A stretch of DNA of 64,000 nucleotides from Streptomyces cucumeris (GTDB lineage Bacteria; Actinomycetota; Actinomycetes; Streptomycetales; Streptomycetaceae): positions 1 through 64,000 of the forward strand of contig NZ_JANCLX010000038.1 of the NCBI RefSeq assembly GCF_024295805.1, in the 5' to 3' direction. The notes below the pieces were generated by a model, which saw only the letters and a list, made by a program, of their open reading frames with translations, ran no database searches and was not told where the DNA came from. The position numbers and the translations under genes are program-made. Position 1 is the stretch's first letter, and each line of letters starts with the position of its first letter. Of the stretch, positions 1-6,483 are shown piece after piece.

Positions 1-101
1 TCGATCACCTGCCGGTGATCACGCCATCGCCCGCCCCGCTTCGGCGTCCGATCCGGCAACAACGGCTCAATCCGTGCCCATTGCACGTCAGTCAACGACA
101 C
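1..101 (-). CDS. IS5-family transposase, N-terminal fragment (runs off window)
   Basis: Translation from a GTG at 101 gives SLTDVQWARIEPLLPDR, then TPKRGGRWRDHRQVI. This is the conserved helix-turn-helix start of the common Streptomyces IS5-family DDE transposases; only about 33 residues are visible. The catalytic DDE residues would lie outside the window, so I cannot say whether the gene is intact. It is the coding part of the element that interrupts the neighbouring MerR gene. GTG was chosen because it places the LTDxQW motif directly at the N terminus, as in other family members. Confidence 0.75.
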   Translation of the reverse strand, partial: MSLTDVQWARIEPLLPDRTPKRGGRWRDHRQVI

Positions 102-140
102 ACCCGGTCCAACGACCCGATGATCCGGAAGAAACGGCCT
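1..140 (-). mobile_element. End of an IS5-family insertion sequence (partial)
   Basis: The first ~140 bases read on the minus strand as the terminus and transposase start of an IS5-family (IS427-type) element; the rest lies outside the window. The element ends at a CTAG tetranucleotide (139-142). Immediately beyond it the open MerR-methyltransferase gene begins in the middle of its methyltransferase domain, so the element inserted there. IS427-group elements prefer CTAG-like targets with a TA core (family knowledge). The other end and the duplication cannot be seen. Confidence 0.75.
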
Positions 141-826
141 AGCGGGTCACGCCAGTGGTGGACGGTGGAGACGGCCATCGCGACGTCGAAGGAGCAGTCC
201 TCGAACGGCAGGCTCTCCGCGGCGGCGGCCACGCACGGCGCCGATCCGGCGGGCCGCTGCCCCCGCATGACCGCCGATGGCTCCACCGCAGTGACGTCGC
301 GATCGGCGGGCTCGTAGGAGCCGGTGCCGGCACCGACGTTCAGCACCGTTCTCGCGTCCCCGAGCGCGTCCCAGATCTGCGCGGCGATCCGCGGCTCGGT
401 ACACCGTGTCGCGGGGTACGCGCCGCCGATCGCGTCGTACAGCCGTGCACCGAGCATCTCCAGTTGCTCCTCCGGGGCCACCTTCCGTCCCTTCGCCCGC
501 GCGTCGAGTTCCCGGTCGATGGACGCCACCATGGCGTCGGCGCGATCACGCTGCTCCAGCAGCAGGCCGCGCAGTCGGCGCAGATGTGCGACCGCGTCGG
601 CGGACGGATCACCGACCAGTTCCGCGATCTCCCGCAGCCCGAAACCCAGCCGCCGATAGGCCAGCACCTCCCGCAGCCGCTCCACGTCGTCCGCCGAATA
701 CGCCCGGTACCCGCCCGCGGTCCGTGCCGACGGCCGAACCCGCCTGATCGCGTCGTAGTGGTGCAGCGTGCGGACGCTCACGCCGGCCAGCTCGGCCACC
801 CGCCCCACAGTCCAGTGATCTTCCAC
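140..826 (-). pseudogene. MerR regulator-methyltransferase fusion, 3' end lost to IS insertion
   Basis: A MerR-type winged helix-turn-helix (WTVGRVAELAGVSVRTLHHYD, residues ~5-25, with the usual RxYxxxDVERL wing) is followed by a dimerisation helix. After it comes a class I SAM-dependent methyltransferase domain with motif I VLNVGAGTGSYE. The methyltransferase reads to FDVAMAVSTVHHWRDP and then runs straight into IS5-family sequence that supplies a meaningless tail of about 15 residues. Roughly the last 60-100 residues of a normal SAM domain are missing. Such fusions are usually autoregulated, and a MerR-type promoter sits just upstream. The HTH part could still bind DNA. The GTG at 826 is chosen because it lies 7 bases after the -10 box, suggesting a leaderless message. 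Confidence 0.8.
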
Positions 827-833
827 GGCACCG

Positions 834-864
834 ACTATGCGGCCTGACGCCACGTGAGGGTCAA
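834..864 (-). promoter_or_regulatory. MerR-type promoter with 19-bp spacer, autoregulatory
   Basis: On the minus strand TTGACC (864-859) and CATAGT (839-834) are separated by exactly 19 bases. That is the over-long spacer typical of MerR-controlled promoters. The spacer holds the imperfect dyad CCTCACG-TGG-CGTCAGG where the dimer would bind. The -10 box ends 7 bases before the GTG of the truncated MerR gene, so transcription probably starts at or next to the start codon. Confidence 0.6.
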
Positions 865-1011
865 GGGACTCACGCACGGTGGCGGGCCCCGAACGCGAAG
901 CATCGGTCCGAGGCGGCTCCTTCGAAATCTCTGATCCAGCGTTGAGCGGACCGTTCGCCTCGATGAGAGTGCGGATGAGGCAATCGCCCGTAGAACAGAT
1001 GGGATGAGAAC

Positions 1012-1356
1012 ATGCGGAAATTCGCTTCAGGCATCGCCGCGGTGGCCCTGGCAGGTACGGCACTGCTGGGCGTCGGCCAGGCGCACGCGTCCTCCGCGCC
1101 GACTGCCCCGGCGGCAACGGCCACGCCCGCGCCGAGCTGTGTCAAGGGAACGGGAGCGGTCGTCTTCTTCCGGTTCGTGACCGTCTGGATGACCAACAAC
1201 TGTGCGACCACGCAGCGGGTCAAGCCGACGTGGAACCTGGAGATGGTTCCGGCACCCGACTGTTACGAGCTCAAGCCCGGTCAAGAGGCGCAGTTCCAGA
1301 GGGACAAGCCGATCATGGGCACCAATTGGAAGTTCCAGAGCCTCGTCAGCTGCTGA
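1012..1356 (+). CDS. Small secreted protein, possibly tendamistat-like alpha-amylase inhibitor fold
   Basis: A 114-residue protein with a clear Sec signal peptide (MRKFASGIAAVALAGTALLG, cut near AHA-SS at about residue 27). A short Ala/Pro/Thr linker follows, then a mature part with exactly four cysteines. The order PSC...NNC...DCYELKPGQ...VSC at the C terminus resembles the two-disulphide layout of the Streptomyces alpha-amylase inhibitor tendamistat, including the C-Y-x-x-x-PGQ stretch. The inhibitory Trp-Arg-Tyr triad of tendamistat is replaced here by Phe-Arg-Phe, and the first Cys-Cys spacing is longer (21 against 16). The fold assignment is inference from pattern; activity is unknown. 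It is a single gene, divergent from the broken MerR gene. Confidence 0.6.
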   Translation: MRKFASGIAAVALAGTALLGVGQAHASSAPTAPAATATPAPSCVKGTGAVVFFRFVTVWMTNNCATTQRVKPTWNLEMVPAPDCYELKPGQEAQFQRDKPIMGTNWKFQSLVSC

Positions 1357-1519
1357 TGCCTCCGCGTCCCTGATCGCACACCCTCGAATCCGCTGCTCGA
1401 CACGGTGACTCAGCGCTTCGGGCGGCGAGTTGAGCTCTCACACGAACGCGGCATGCCGCGGGAGTGATCTATCGTCTACCGCTGTGGCGCGGCATGATCT
1501 GTGCCGGGAGGTGGTGGCG

Positions 1520-3109
1520 GTGGAACTCCTGACGGAAGCCGACCCGCGGGAGATCGGGCCCTACCGATTACTGGCCGTACTGGGCCATGGCGGTATGGGC
1601 CGGGTCTTTCTGGGGACTGCGTCGGACGGCCGGCTGGTGGCGGTCAAACTCATCCGTGCGGCTCTCGCCGACGACGCGCGTCATCAAGGGCGGTTCAGGC
1701 GGGAGGTCGCCGCGGCACGCGGCGCCCACACCGCCCCGGTGCTTGACGCGGATCTCGACGCGCCCACTCCTTGGTTGGCCTCGCCCTTCGTTTCCGGCCC
1801 GTCGTTGCAGCAGGTGATCGATGGTGGTGTAGCCGACGACGCCACTGGCGGGGTCACCGCCGATGACGCCACCGTCGGCGTCGCCGCTGCCGGGACACTT
1901 CCGGAGGAGGCCGCCCTGCGGCTGGCAGCCGGTCTGACCGCCGCCTTCGATGAGATTCATGGGGCAGGTCTGGTGCACAGAGACCTCAAGCCGGACAACA
2001 TCCTCCTCACCGACGACATCGCCACGACGGGCATCCCGCTCATCGGCCAGGATGGCGTGCCGGTCGATGACGAGGGCGTCCGGGTGGTGGATTTCGGTAT
2101 TGCGCTGGCCACCGACGACGCCCCGGGCAGCACCAGGCTGACACGGACCGGGTGGGTGGTCGGCTCGCCGCCCTACATGTCCCCCGAACAGGTCGAGGGA
2201 GCCACGATCACACCTGCGAGCGACATCTTCTCGCTCGGCTCCGTGCTGGTCATGGCCTGTACGGGAGTGAGCCCGTTCGCGGGAACATCGCTCCAGCAGG
2301 TGCTCCACAGCGTCCTGTACTCCGAGCCCGACCTGTCGGCGCTCCCCGACCGGATACGCGGGGTCGCCGCGGCCTGCCTGGCCAAGGACCCGTCCGAGCG
2401 GCCCGGCCTGAGCCGGCTACGAGACCTCATCGGCCACGTCGCCACGTCCACGGAGCCCTGGCCGTCGCATGTCATGCGCCTCATCAGGGACCAGCGCGCC
2501 GGAGTCGACCGGATTCTCGGACCTGCCGACGAGGCGACCACCACCGGACCAGAGGGAGGCGGCACGATCGACGCAGAAGCATGGAACAGCAGGGCAACGG
2601 ATCCGATCCCGTTCACCGCGGACGCCCTGCTGCCCCAGCGGTTCGTCAACGATCTCGACGGCGAGTACGTGCGGGTGGCGGCAGGCCCGCGGCCGGCCGA
2701 GGAGGCCGGGCCGAGGAACCTCGCCTCCGTACTCACCTCCTGCGGCTGCCCGCAGGTGATGGCCGGGGTCTACCTGGAGCAGGGCAGCCCGAACCCACCG
2801 GCCCTGATCTCCGTCACCGTCTTCCCGATGCCGGACAGTGCGATGGCTTCCATGGTCTACAACTTCTGCCTCCAGGAAGGCGTGTGGCACGAAAAACTGA
2901 CGTTGTGGTCCGCCCAGTCCCACAGTGACGGCAGCCCGCGCAGTGGCGACTACGGCGACGGATTCTTCGAACGTGGCCACATGCGCCCCTCCGGGCGCTA
3001 CGTGATCGCCGTCCGAACCCTGCGCACCGACCTCTCCACCGAGAACTGGCTCTACCCGTACCTCTATGCTTCACGCTCATGCGGTCCGGAGAACTACGGA
3101 AAGTGCTGA
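1520..3109 (+). CDS. Serine/threonine protein kinase (PknB type) lacking a membrane anchor
   Basis: A 529-residue protein with an N-terminal Hanks-type kinase domain (~12-280). It has the glycine loop LGHGGMGRVFLG, catalytic VAVK lysine (43), HRDLKPDN with Asp155, DFG Asp191 and the SPPYMSPEQ activation segment, so it should be active. A low-complexity Ala/Asp/Thr/Val insertion sits between the N- and C-lobes (~100-130). The C-terminal half (~360-529) resembles the extracytoplasmic sensor domains of Streptomyces kinases, with a SCGCPQ motif and several cysteines. I see no hydrophobic membrane segment between kinase and sensor, so the protein looks soluble. The GTG at 1520 is chosen for its GGGAGG ribosome site 8 bases upstream and because families start close to PREIGPYRLL. 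It is a single gene, convergent with the next. Confidence 0.85.
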   Translation: MELLTEADPREIGPYRLLAVLGHGGMGRVFLGTASDGRLVAVKLIRAALADDARHQGRFRREVAAARGAHTAPVLDADLDAPTPWLASPFVSGPSLQQVIDGGVADDATGGVTADDATVGVAAAGTLPEEAALRLAAGLTAAFDEIHGAGLVHRDLKPDNILLTDDIATTGIPLIGQDGVPVDDEGVRVVDFGIALATDDAPGSTRLTRTGWVVGSPPYMSPEQVEGATITPASDIFSLGSVLVMACTGVSPFAGTSLQQVLHSVLYSEPDLSALPDRIRGVAAACLAKDPSERPGLSRLRDLIGHVATSTEPWPSHVMRLIRDQRAGVDRILGPADEATTTGPEGGGTIDAEAWNSRATDPIPFTADALLPQRFVNDLDGEYVRVAAGPRPAEEAGPRNLASVLTSCGCPQVMAGVYLEQGSPNPPALISVTVFPMPDSAMASMVYNFCLQEGVWHEKLTLWSAQSHSDGSPRSGDYGDGFFERGHMRPSGRYVIAVRTLRTDLSTENWLYPYLYASRSCGPENYGKC

Positions 3110-3130
3110 CCGAGCCGTCGGGTGAGGTGG

Positions 3131-4240
3131 TCAGAAGCCCGGCCAGTGGGACCAGTCCTGTCGCGGCTTCCTGCGGAACAAGTGGTCGACGGCACGGCCT
3201 ATCCGTCCACGGGGAACCGGTGGCATGGCGCTCCTCACCGGGCGGTACTCCGTGGTCTCCGGGAGCGAGGCTCCGACGGTTGCGGGGTGACGGGGAGGCA
3301 CTTCTCGGGGCAGCAGCGTGATGAGTCCGATCGTGCGGTTGCCGGGCGGCACATGCGACTGCTGCGACCGAGGTGAGAGGGTGAAGCGGTGAGGTGTCCT
3401 GATGGGCAGGCCGGAGCGGGTGAATCCGGCTACGGGGCGCGCGGGCTGAGGGCCCTGCAGTGCGTCCGGCCCGGTGAGGAGCACGGTCTCCAGGAGCACC
3501 TGGCCCCGGAGGAAGTCGAGATGCGCGGTGCTGATGTCGGGCGGCGGTCGGTGGCCGTCGGGTTCTTCGGCCGGCGGGGTGTCCACCACTTTGATCGTGA
3601 CGGCCACGGACGACTTGCGGGCCGTGGTGTCCGCGAGGCGGTCCCACACCTGTTGCCAGCGCCGTACATTGCCTGGCGAGACGTTCAGCGCTTCCATGAA
3701 CGCCGTGAGGTGAGCGCGTGAGGGAACTGCCTCACCTCGGAGGATGACACTGAGACTGCTCTTGGGCAGTCGGTGCCGCCGACCGTCGGAGGTTCGCCCC
3801 GCCGCTGCCTGTAGGTCACTGAGGGATGGCTGCCCCTCTCTGGCCCGCATCTCCACCATGACGTCGTGCAGCTTGCCGAAGCTGTCGATGAGATCGGGGT
3901 GGGTCATCACCGAGCGGAGTGACACGGCCAAGTCCCGGAACTCCGGAGAGATTCCCGCGCGGCGTCGACGCTCTTCTTCAGCCCTGCGTGCGGCCTTCCA
4001 CAGGCGCATCCCTTCTTGGGTGTCCGCGTCGCAGGCGGTCGCGTACGCCACCATCAGGCGACGGGACGGAATCCTGCCACTGGCGCCGCGCGAGAGTGCC
4101 GACGCGGTGAACTGGTATCCAGTCAGTCTGGCCATTGCCGCATAGGTGAGGCCTCGGCGCTCGCGCTGAGCACGTAGCCACAGCGCGAGCGCTTCGGACT
4201 GCCGGGTGTCGGCGGCAACGGCGCTCTCACGCCGCCCCAT
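3131..4240 (-). CDS. XRE-like helix-turn-helix regulator with second HTH-like repeat
   Basis: A 369-residue protein. The N-terminal part (residues ~10-70) reads as a Cro/C1-type HTH (LRAQRERRGLTYAAMARLTG, then SALSRGASGRIPSRR). A second, similar segment around 140-200 (SLSDLQAAAGRTSDGRRHRLPKSSLSVILRGEAVP) contains SSLSVILRG, which is the usual recognition-helix pattern of Streptomyces XRE proteins. The last ~130 residues are Pro/Arg-rich without recognisable domain. The ATG at 4240 sits 7 bases after the stop of a tiny membrane-protein gene, so the two are probably one transcript. Targets are unknown. No obvious Shine-Dalgarno precedes it, consistent with translational coupling. Confidence 0.65.
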   Translation of the reverse strand: MGRRESAVAADTRQSEALALWLRAQRERRGLTYAAMARLTGYQFTASALSRGASGRIPSRRLMVAYATACDADTQEGMRLWKAARRAEEERRRRAGISPEFRDLAVSLRSVMTHPDLIDSFGKLHDVMVEMRAREGQPSLSDLQAAAGRTSDGRRHRLPKSSLSVILRGEAVPSRAHLTAFMEALNVSPGNVRRWQQVWDRLADTTARKSSVAVTIKVVDTPPAEEPDGHRPPPDISTAHLDFLRGQVLLETVLLTGPDALQGPQPARPVAGFTRSGLPIRTPHRFTLSPRSQQSHVPPGNRTIGLITLLPREVPPRHPATVGASLPETTEYRPVRSAMPPVPRGRIGRAVDHLFRRKPRQDWSHWPGF

Positions 4241-4247
4241 GGGACCG

Positions 4248-4484
4248 TCAGACAGCCTCGGACGGCGGCATTTCCGCTGTGCGCACGGTCTTGACGGACC
4301 GGCAGGCGACGTAGAGGGATCCGGCGATGAACTCAAGGACACCGAAGACCGGCATCCCTGAAACCGCGAGGGCCGCTGCCACCACGACAACCACGACCAC
4401 GACCATCATTTCCGTCGTCGTCAGAGCTCCCTGTGAGGGGCCGTGCCCGGGACCCGATGGGGAGGGGAACAAACGCATGCTCAT
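4248..4484 (-). CDS. Tiny poly-valine membrane protein upstream of the XRE regulator
   Basis: A 78-residue protein. It has a hydrophilic, Pro/Ser/Gly-rich start, then a membrane segment built on a run of eight valines followed by AAALAVSG and FGVLEFIAGSLYVA, probably one long or two short helices. A short charged tail follows. The Shine-Dalgarno is weak (GGCAGG), and an internal ATG two codons later is equally possible. It ends 7 bases before the regulator start, which argues for a real co-transcribed gene. I do not recognise a family. A membrane partner that tethers or signals to the XRE protein is one possibility, not shown. Confidence 0.45.
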   Translation of the reverse strand: MSMRLFPSPSGPGHGPSQGALTTTEMMVVVVVVVVAAALAVSGMPVFGVLEFIAGSLYVACRSVKTVRTAEMPPSEAV

Positions 4485-4905
4485 TACCTGCCTGACGTCA
4501 TGTCACGCCCTTTACAGACGCGACCGATTGGCTGCACCGTGAACTGCCGGCGGCGACTTCCAGGTCTGTCCGCCAACGGCGTTGATCCTCTCACCGGCGA
4601 CCTCACCATCACAATGAATGGCCCCCGGGGCGGGATGGTTGATGCATACGCGTCCAGGCGTTCAGGGCCATGAGATCGCGAATGGGTGGACATGGAGAAC
4701 CCCGACCATCCGAAAACCGCAGATCAGAGCGAACGAAGCCGCAATTTTCATTCATTTTCGTCCAGGTGCCATTGCCGAAGCGGGGCATCGGATGCCATCG
4801 TCCCATCAACGCCGCCTCCAGCACTCGCTGCCGAGGCCCCCTGGCGTCATGGCTGCACCATGAAACAGGGACCGGGCCCACCGCGTTCCAGCGCGGCGCC
4901 CACGA
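4485..4905. other. Intergenic stretch, no supported gene
   Basis: Short open frames occur on both strands (for instance one beginning MDMENPDHPKTADQSER at 4686). None has a convincing ribosome site, family resemblance or consistent GC3 pattern. The piece around 4710-4790 is noticeably more AT-rich than the surroundings (runs such as ttttcattcattttcg), so it may hold control elements or decayed sequence. I see nothing else. Confidence 0.4.
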
Positions 4906-4933
4906 GGGGCGCATCCCTACGCGGATGCGCCCC
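4906..4933 (-). terminator. Hairpin terminator of the marR gene
   Basis: GGGGCGCATCC (4906-4916) pairs perfectly with GGATGCGCCCC (4923-4933) around a 6-base loop. It lies 15 bases past the marR stop. No T-run follows, which is usual for Streptomyces terminators. Confidence 0.75.
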
Positions 4934-4947
4934 TTCCACACGGTGAG

Positions 4948-5409
4948 TCAGTCCTCCAGAGCCGCCGCGATGCGGTCGAGGTCGCCGAGGAGAGCCGCGA
5001 CGCGCTGGGGCGGGATCGCCTCGACCATGCGCTGCTCGATGGCGTAGACCGAGGCCTGGACCGCGGTCAGGCGCGCATGGCCCATTTCGGTGAGGCGGGC
5101 GGGCCGAGCCCGGCCGTGATCGGCGGTGGCGGGGCGGGCGATCAGTCCCGCTTCCTGCAGGCCCCGCAGGACGACGTTGCCGGACTGCCGGGTGACGAAG
5201 GTCGCGCGGGCGAGGTCGGCGTTCGACATACCCGGGTGCAACGCCAGCAGTTCGAGGGTGGCGTATTGCGGCACGGTCATCCCGTGCTCGCGCAGAACCC
5301 TGTCCATGGCGCCGCGCAGGGCCGCCTGGGCGCGTTTGAGCAGATATCCCACATGGTGGGTGACGTCATCCGTGGGGCCGGACGGCTCCGTCGGCACTCT
5401 CGCGTTCAT
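4948..5409 (-). CDS. MarR-family transcriptional regulator
   Basis: A 153-residue winged-helix protein of typical MarR length. It has an N-terminal dimerisation helix (THHVGYLLKRAQAALRGAMD), and the DNA-binding core YATLELLALHPGMSNADLA with recognition helix TRQSGNVVLRGLQEAGLI. A wing with DHGRARPARLT and a C-terminal helix follow. It is divergent from a VOC-family gene 80 bases away. The space between holds two TGTCA-N6-TGACA operators, one overlapping its own start codon, so it very likely represses both genes. The ATG at 5409 is preferred over upstream codons because it is the first codon in alignment with the family. The ligand is unknown. Confidence 0.9.
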   Translation of the reverse strand: MNARVPTEPSGPTDDVTHHVGYLLKRAQAALRGAMDRVLREHGMTVPQYATLELLALHPGMSNADLARATFVTRQSGNVVLRGLQEAGLIARPATADHGRARPARLTEMGHARLTAVQASVYAIEQRMVEAIPPQRVAALLGDLDRIAAALED

Positions 5410-5468
5410 GTCAGCATTTTGACATGGCAACTCCGGAACCCTAACCTCACCCATGTCAAAGTCCTGAC
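5409..5468. promoter_or_regulatory. Twin MarR operators TGTCA-N6-TGACA
   Basis: Two copies of the same interrupted palindrome occur at 5409-5424 (spacer GCATTT) and 5453-5468 (spacer AAGTCC). Their centres are 44 bases apart, about four helical turns. The first overlaps the marR start codon; the second lies 20 bases before the VOC gene. This is the expected arrangement for one MarR dimer on each divergent promoter. Confidence 0.8.
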
Positions 5469-5488
5469 ATCACGAGTGAAGGAAGCCC

Positions 5489-5860
5489 ATGCCTGTTGCT
5501 GTCGACGGTCCCGACTTCATCGCCCTGCAAGTCCACGATGTGGAAGGCGCGGCGGCCTTCTGTGAGCAGCACCTGGGTCTGCGCCGAGCCGCGGTCTCGC
5601 CACCGCACGCTGTCGTGTTCGACACCGAGCCGATCCCGTTCGCCGTCCGCGCGCTCCTGCCGGGCGTCAGCCTCACCGACACCGCACGACCGGGCCTCGG
5701 CGTGGTGCTCTGGTTCCGGACCCCCGACGCCCATCAGCTTCACAAGCAGCTCGTTGCCGCGGGTATCAAGATCCTCGCACCGATGACGGACAGCCCCTTC
5801 GGACCGGTGTTCTCCTTCGAGGGTCCGGAGGGTTACACGCTCACCGCGCACGGAGGCTGA
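5489..5860 (+). CDS. VOC-superfamily protein (glyoxalase / antibiotic-binding type)
   Basis: A 123-residue single-domain protein. It opens with the beta-strand FIALQVHDVEGAAAFCEQHLGL and ends with SFEGPEGYTLTAHG, the two beta-alpha-beta-beta-beta half-motifs of the vicinal oxygen chelate fold. The position where metal-binding members have His/Glu is not clearly conserved (FIALQV rather than xxHxx), so it may be a drug-binding rather than catalytic member. It has a good ribosome site (AAGGAAG) 6 bases upstream. It is divergent from marR and carries a MarR operator in its promoter, suggesting induction by the compound it binds or converts. Confidence 0.8.
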   Translation: MPVAVDGPDFIALQVHDVEGAAAFCEQHLGLRRAAVSPPHAVVFDTEPIPFAVRALLPGVSLTDTARPGLGVVLWFRTPDAHQLHKQLVAAGIKILAPMTDSPFGPVFSFEGPEGYTLTAHGG

Positions 5861-5898
5861 TCACGGACACACACGTCGAACAGCTCGCAGCAGCCTGC

Positions 5899-6456
5899 TC
5901 ACAGATCGAACTCCACGTGTTCGAGATCGGTGAACTCCACCTCGAGGCCATGGGCGCGGCGGCCGTTGTCGCGGAAGTAGGTCTCGCCGAGGGCTTCGGC
6001 GGCGATGTCGCGGAGTTGCTGTTCGGTCGCCCCTTGTTCCTGGGCGTCGAAGAGGCGGGCGGCGTGGTGGGGCGGGAGGGCGAGGGTGAGGTGGCGCAGG
6101 CGGGCGTCGTCGGTGCTGCCGGGGGCGGCGGTGTAGCCGAAGCGGGCGCGGGTGTCGATGACGATGCCGTCGGTGGTGGCGGCGGTCTGTTTGGCCCTGG
6201 CGCGGATCTGGGGTTGCCATCGTTTCCTCACCTCCCGCTCCATGCGGGCGGCGAGGTCGGCACGGGGCCGTCTGATCTGGTTCTTCACATAGCGCTCGAC
6301 GGTGCGCTGGGTGATGCCGAGCAGCTCGGCGACGCGCCTGGTGCTGCCCTGGTGCTGTTTGACCAGGTAACGCATCTGGGCGCCGGCGCTCTTGGGGATG
6401 GGGCGGGTGAAGGCGCCCTGCACCGCCTTGTCGAGACCTTCCCCGACCGTGGCCAT
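5899..6456 (-). CDS. tpg: Telomere terminal protein Tpg
   Basis: A 185-residue protein matching the length and sequence pattern of Streptomyces Tpg, the protein covalently attached to the 5' ends of linear chromosomes and plasmids. Tpg primes patching of the terminal 3' overhang. Features are the start VGEGLDKAVQGAFTRPIPKS, a helix-turn-helix (GSTRRVAELLGITQRTVERY, ~37-56), a basic stretch AARMEREVRKRWQPQIRARA, and the conserved finish RRAHGLEVEFTDLEHVEFDL. It lies 27 bases downstream of tap in the same operon, the standard order. Family identity is recognition from memory; the DNA-attachment residue was not assigned. Confidence 0.93.
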   Translation of the reverse strand: MATVGEGLDKAVQGAFTRPIPKSAGAQMRYLVKQHQGSTRRVAELLGITQRTVERYVKNQIRRPRADLAARMEREVRKRWQPQIRARAKQTAATTDGIVIDTRARFGYTAAPGSTDDARLRHLTLALPPHHAARLFDAQEQGATEQQLRDIAAEALGETYFRDNGRRAHGLEVEFTDLEHVEFDL

Positions 6457-6483
6457 CGGCTCGCTCCCTCTGCTGTCCTCGTC

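Noticed and set aside
4609..5047. Overlapping short frames before the marR gene
   Set aside because: All lack ribosome sites and cross the terminator or the marR coding sequence.
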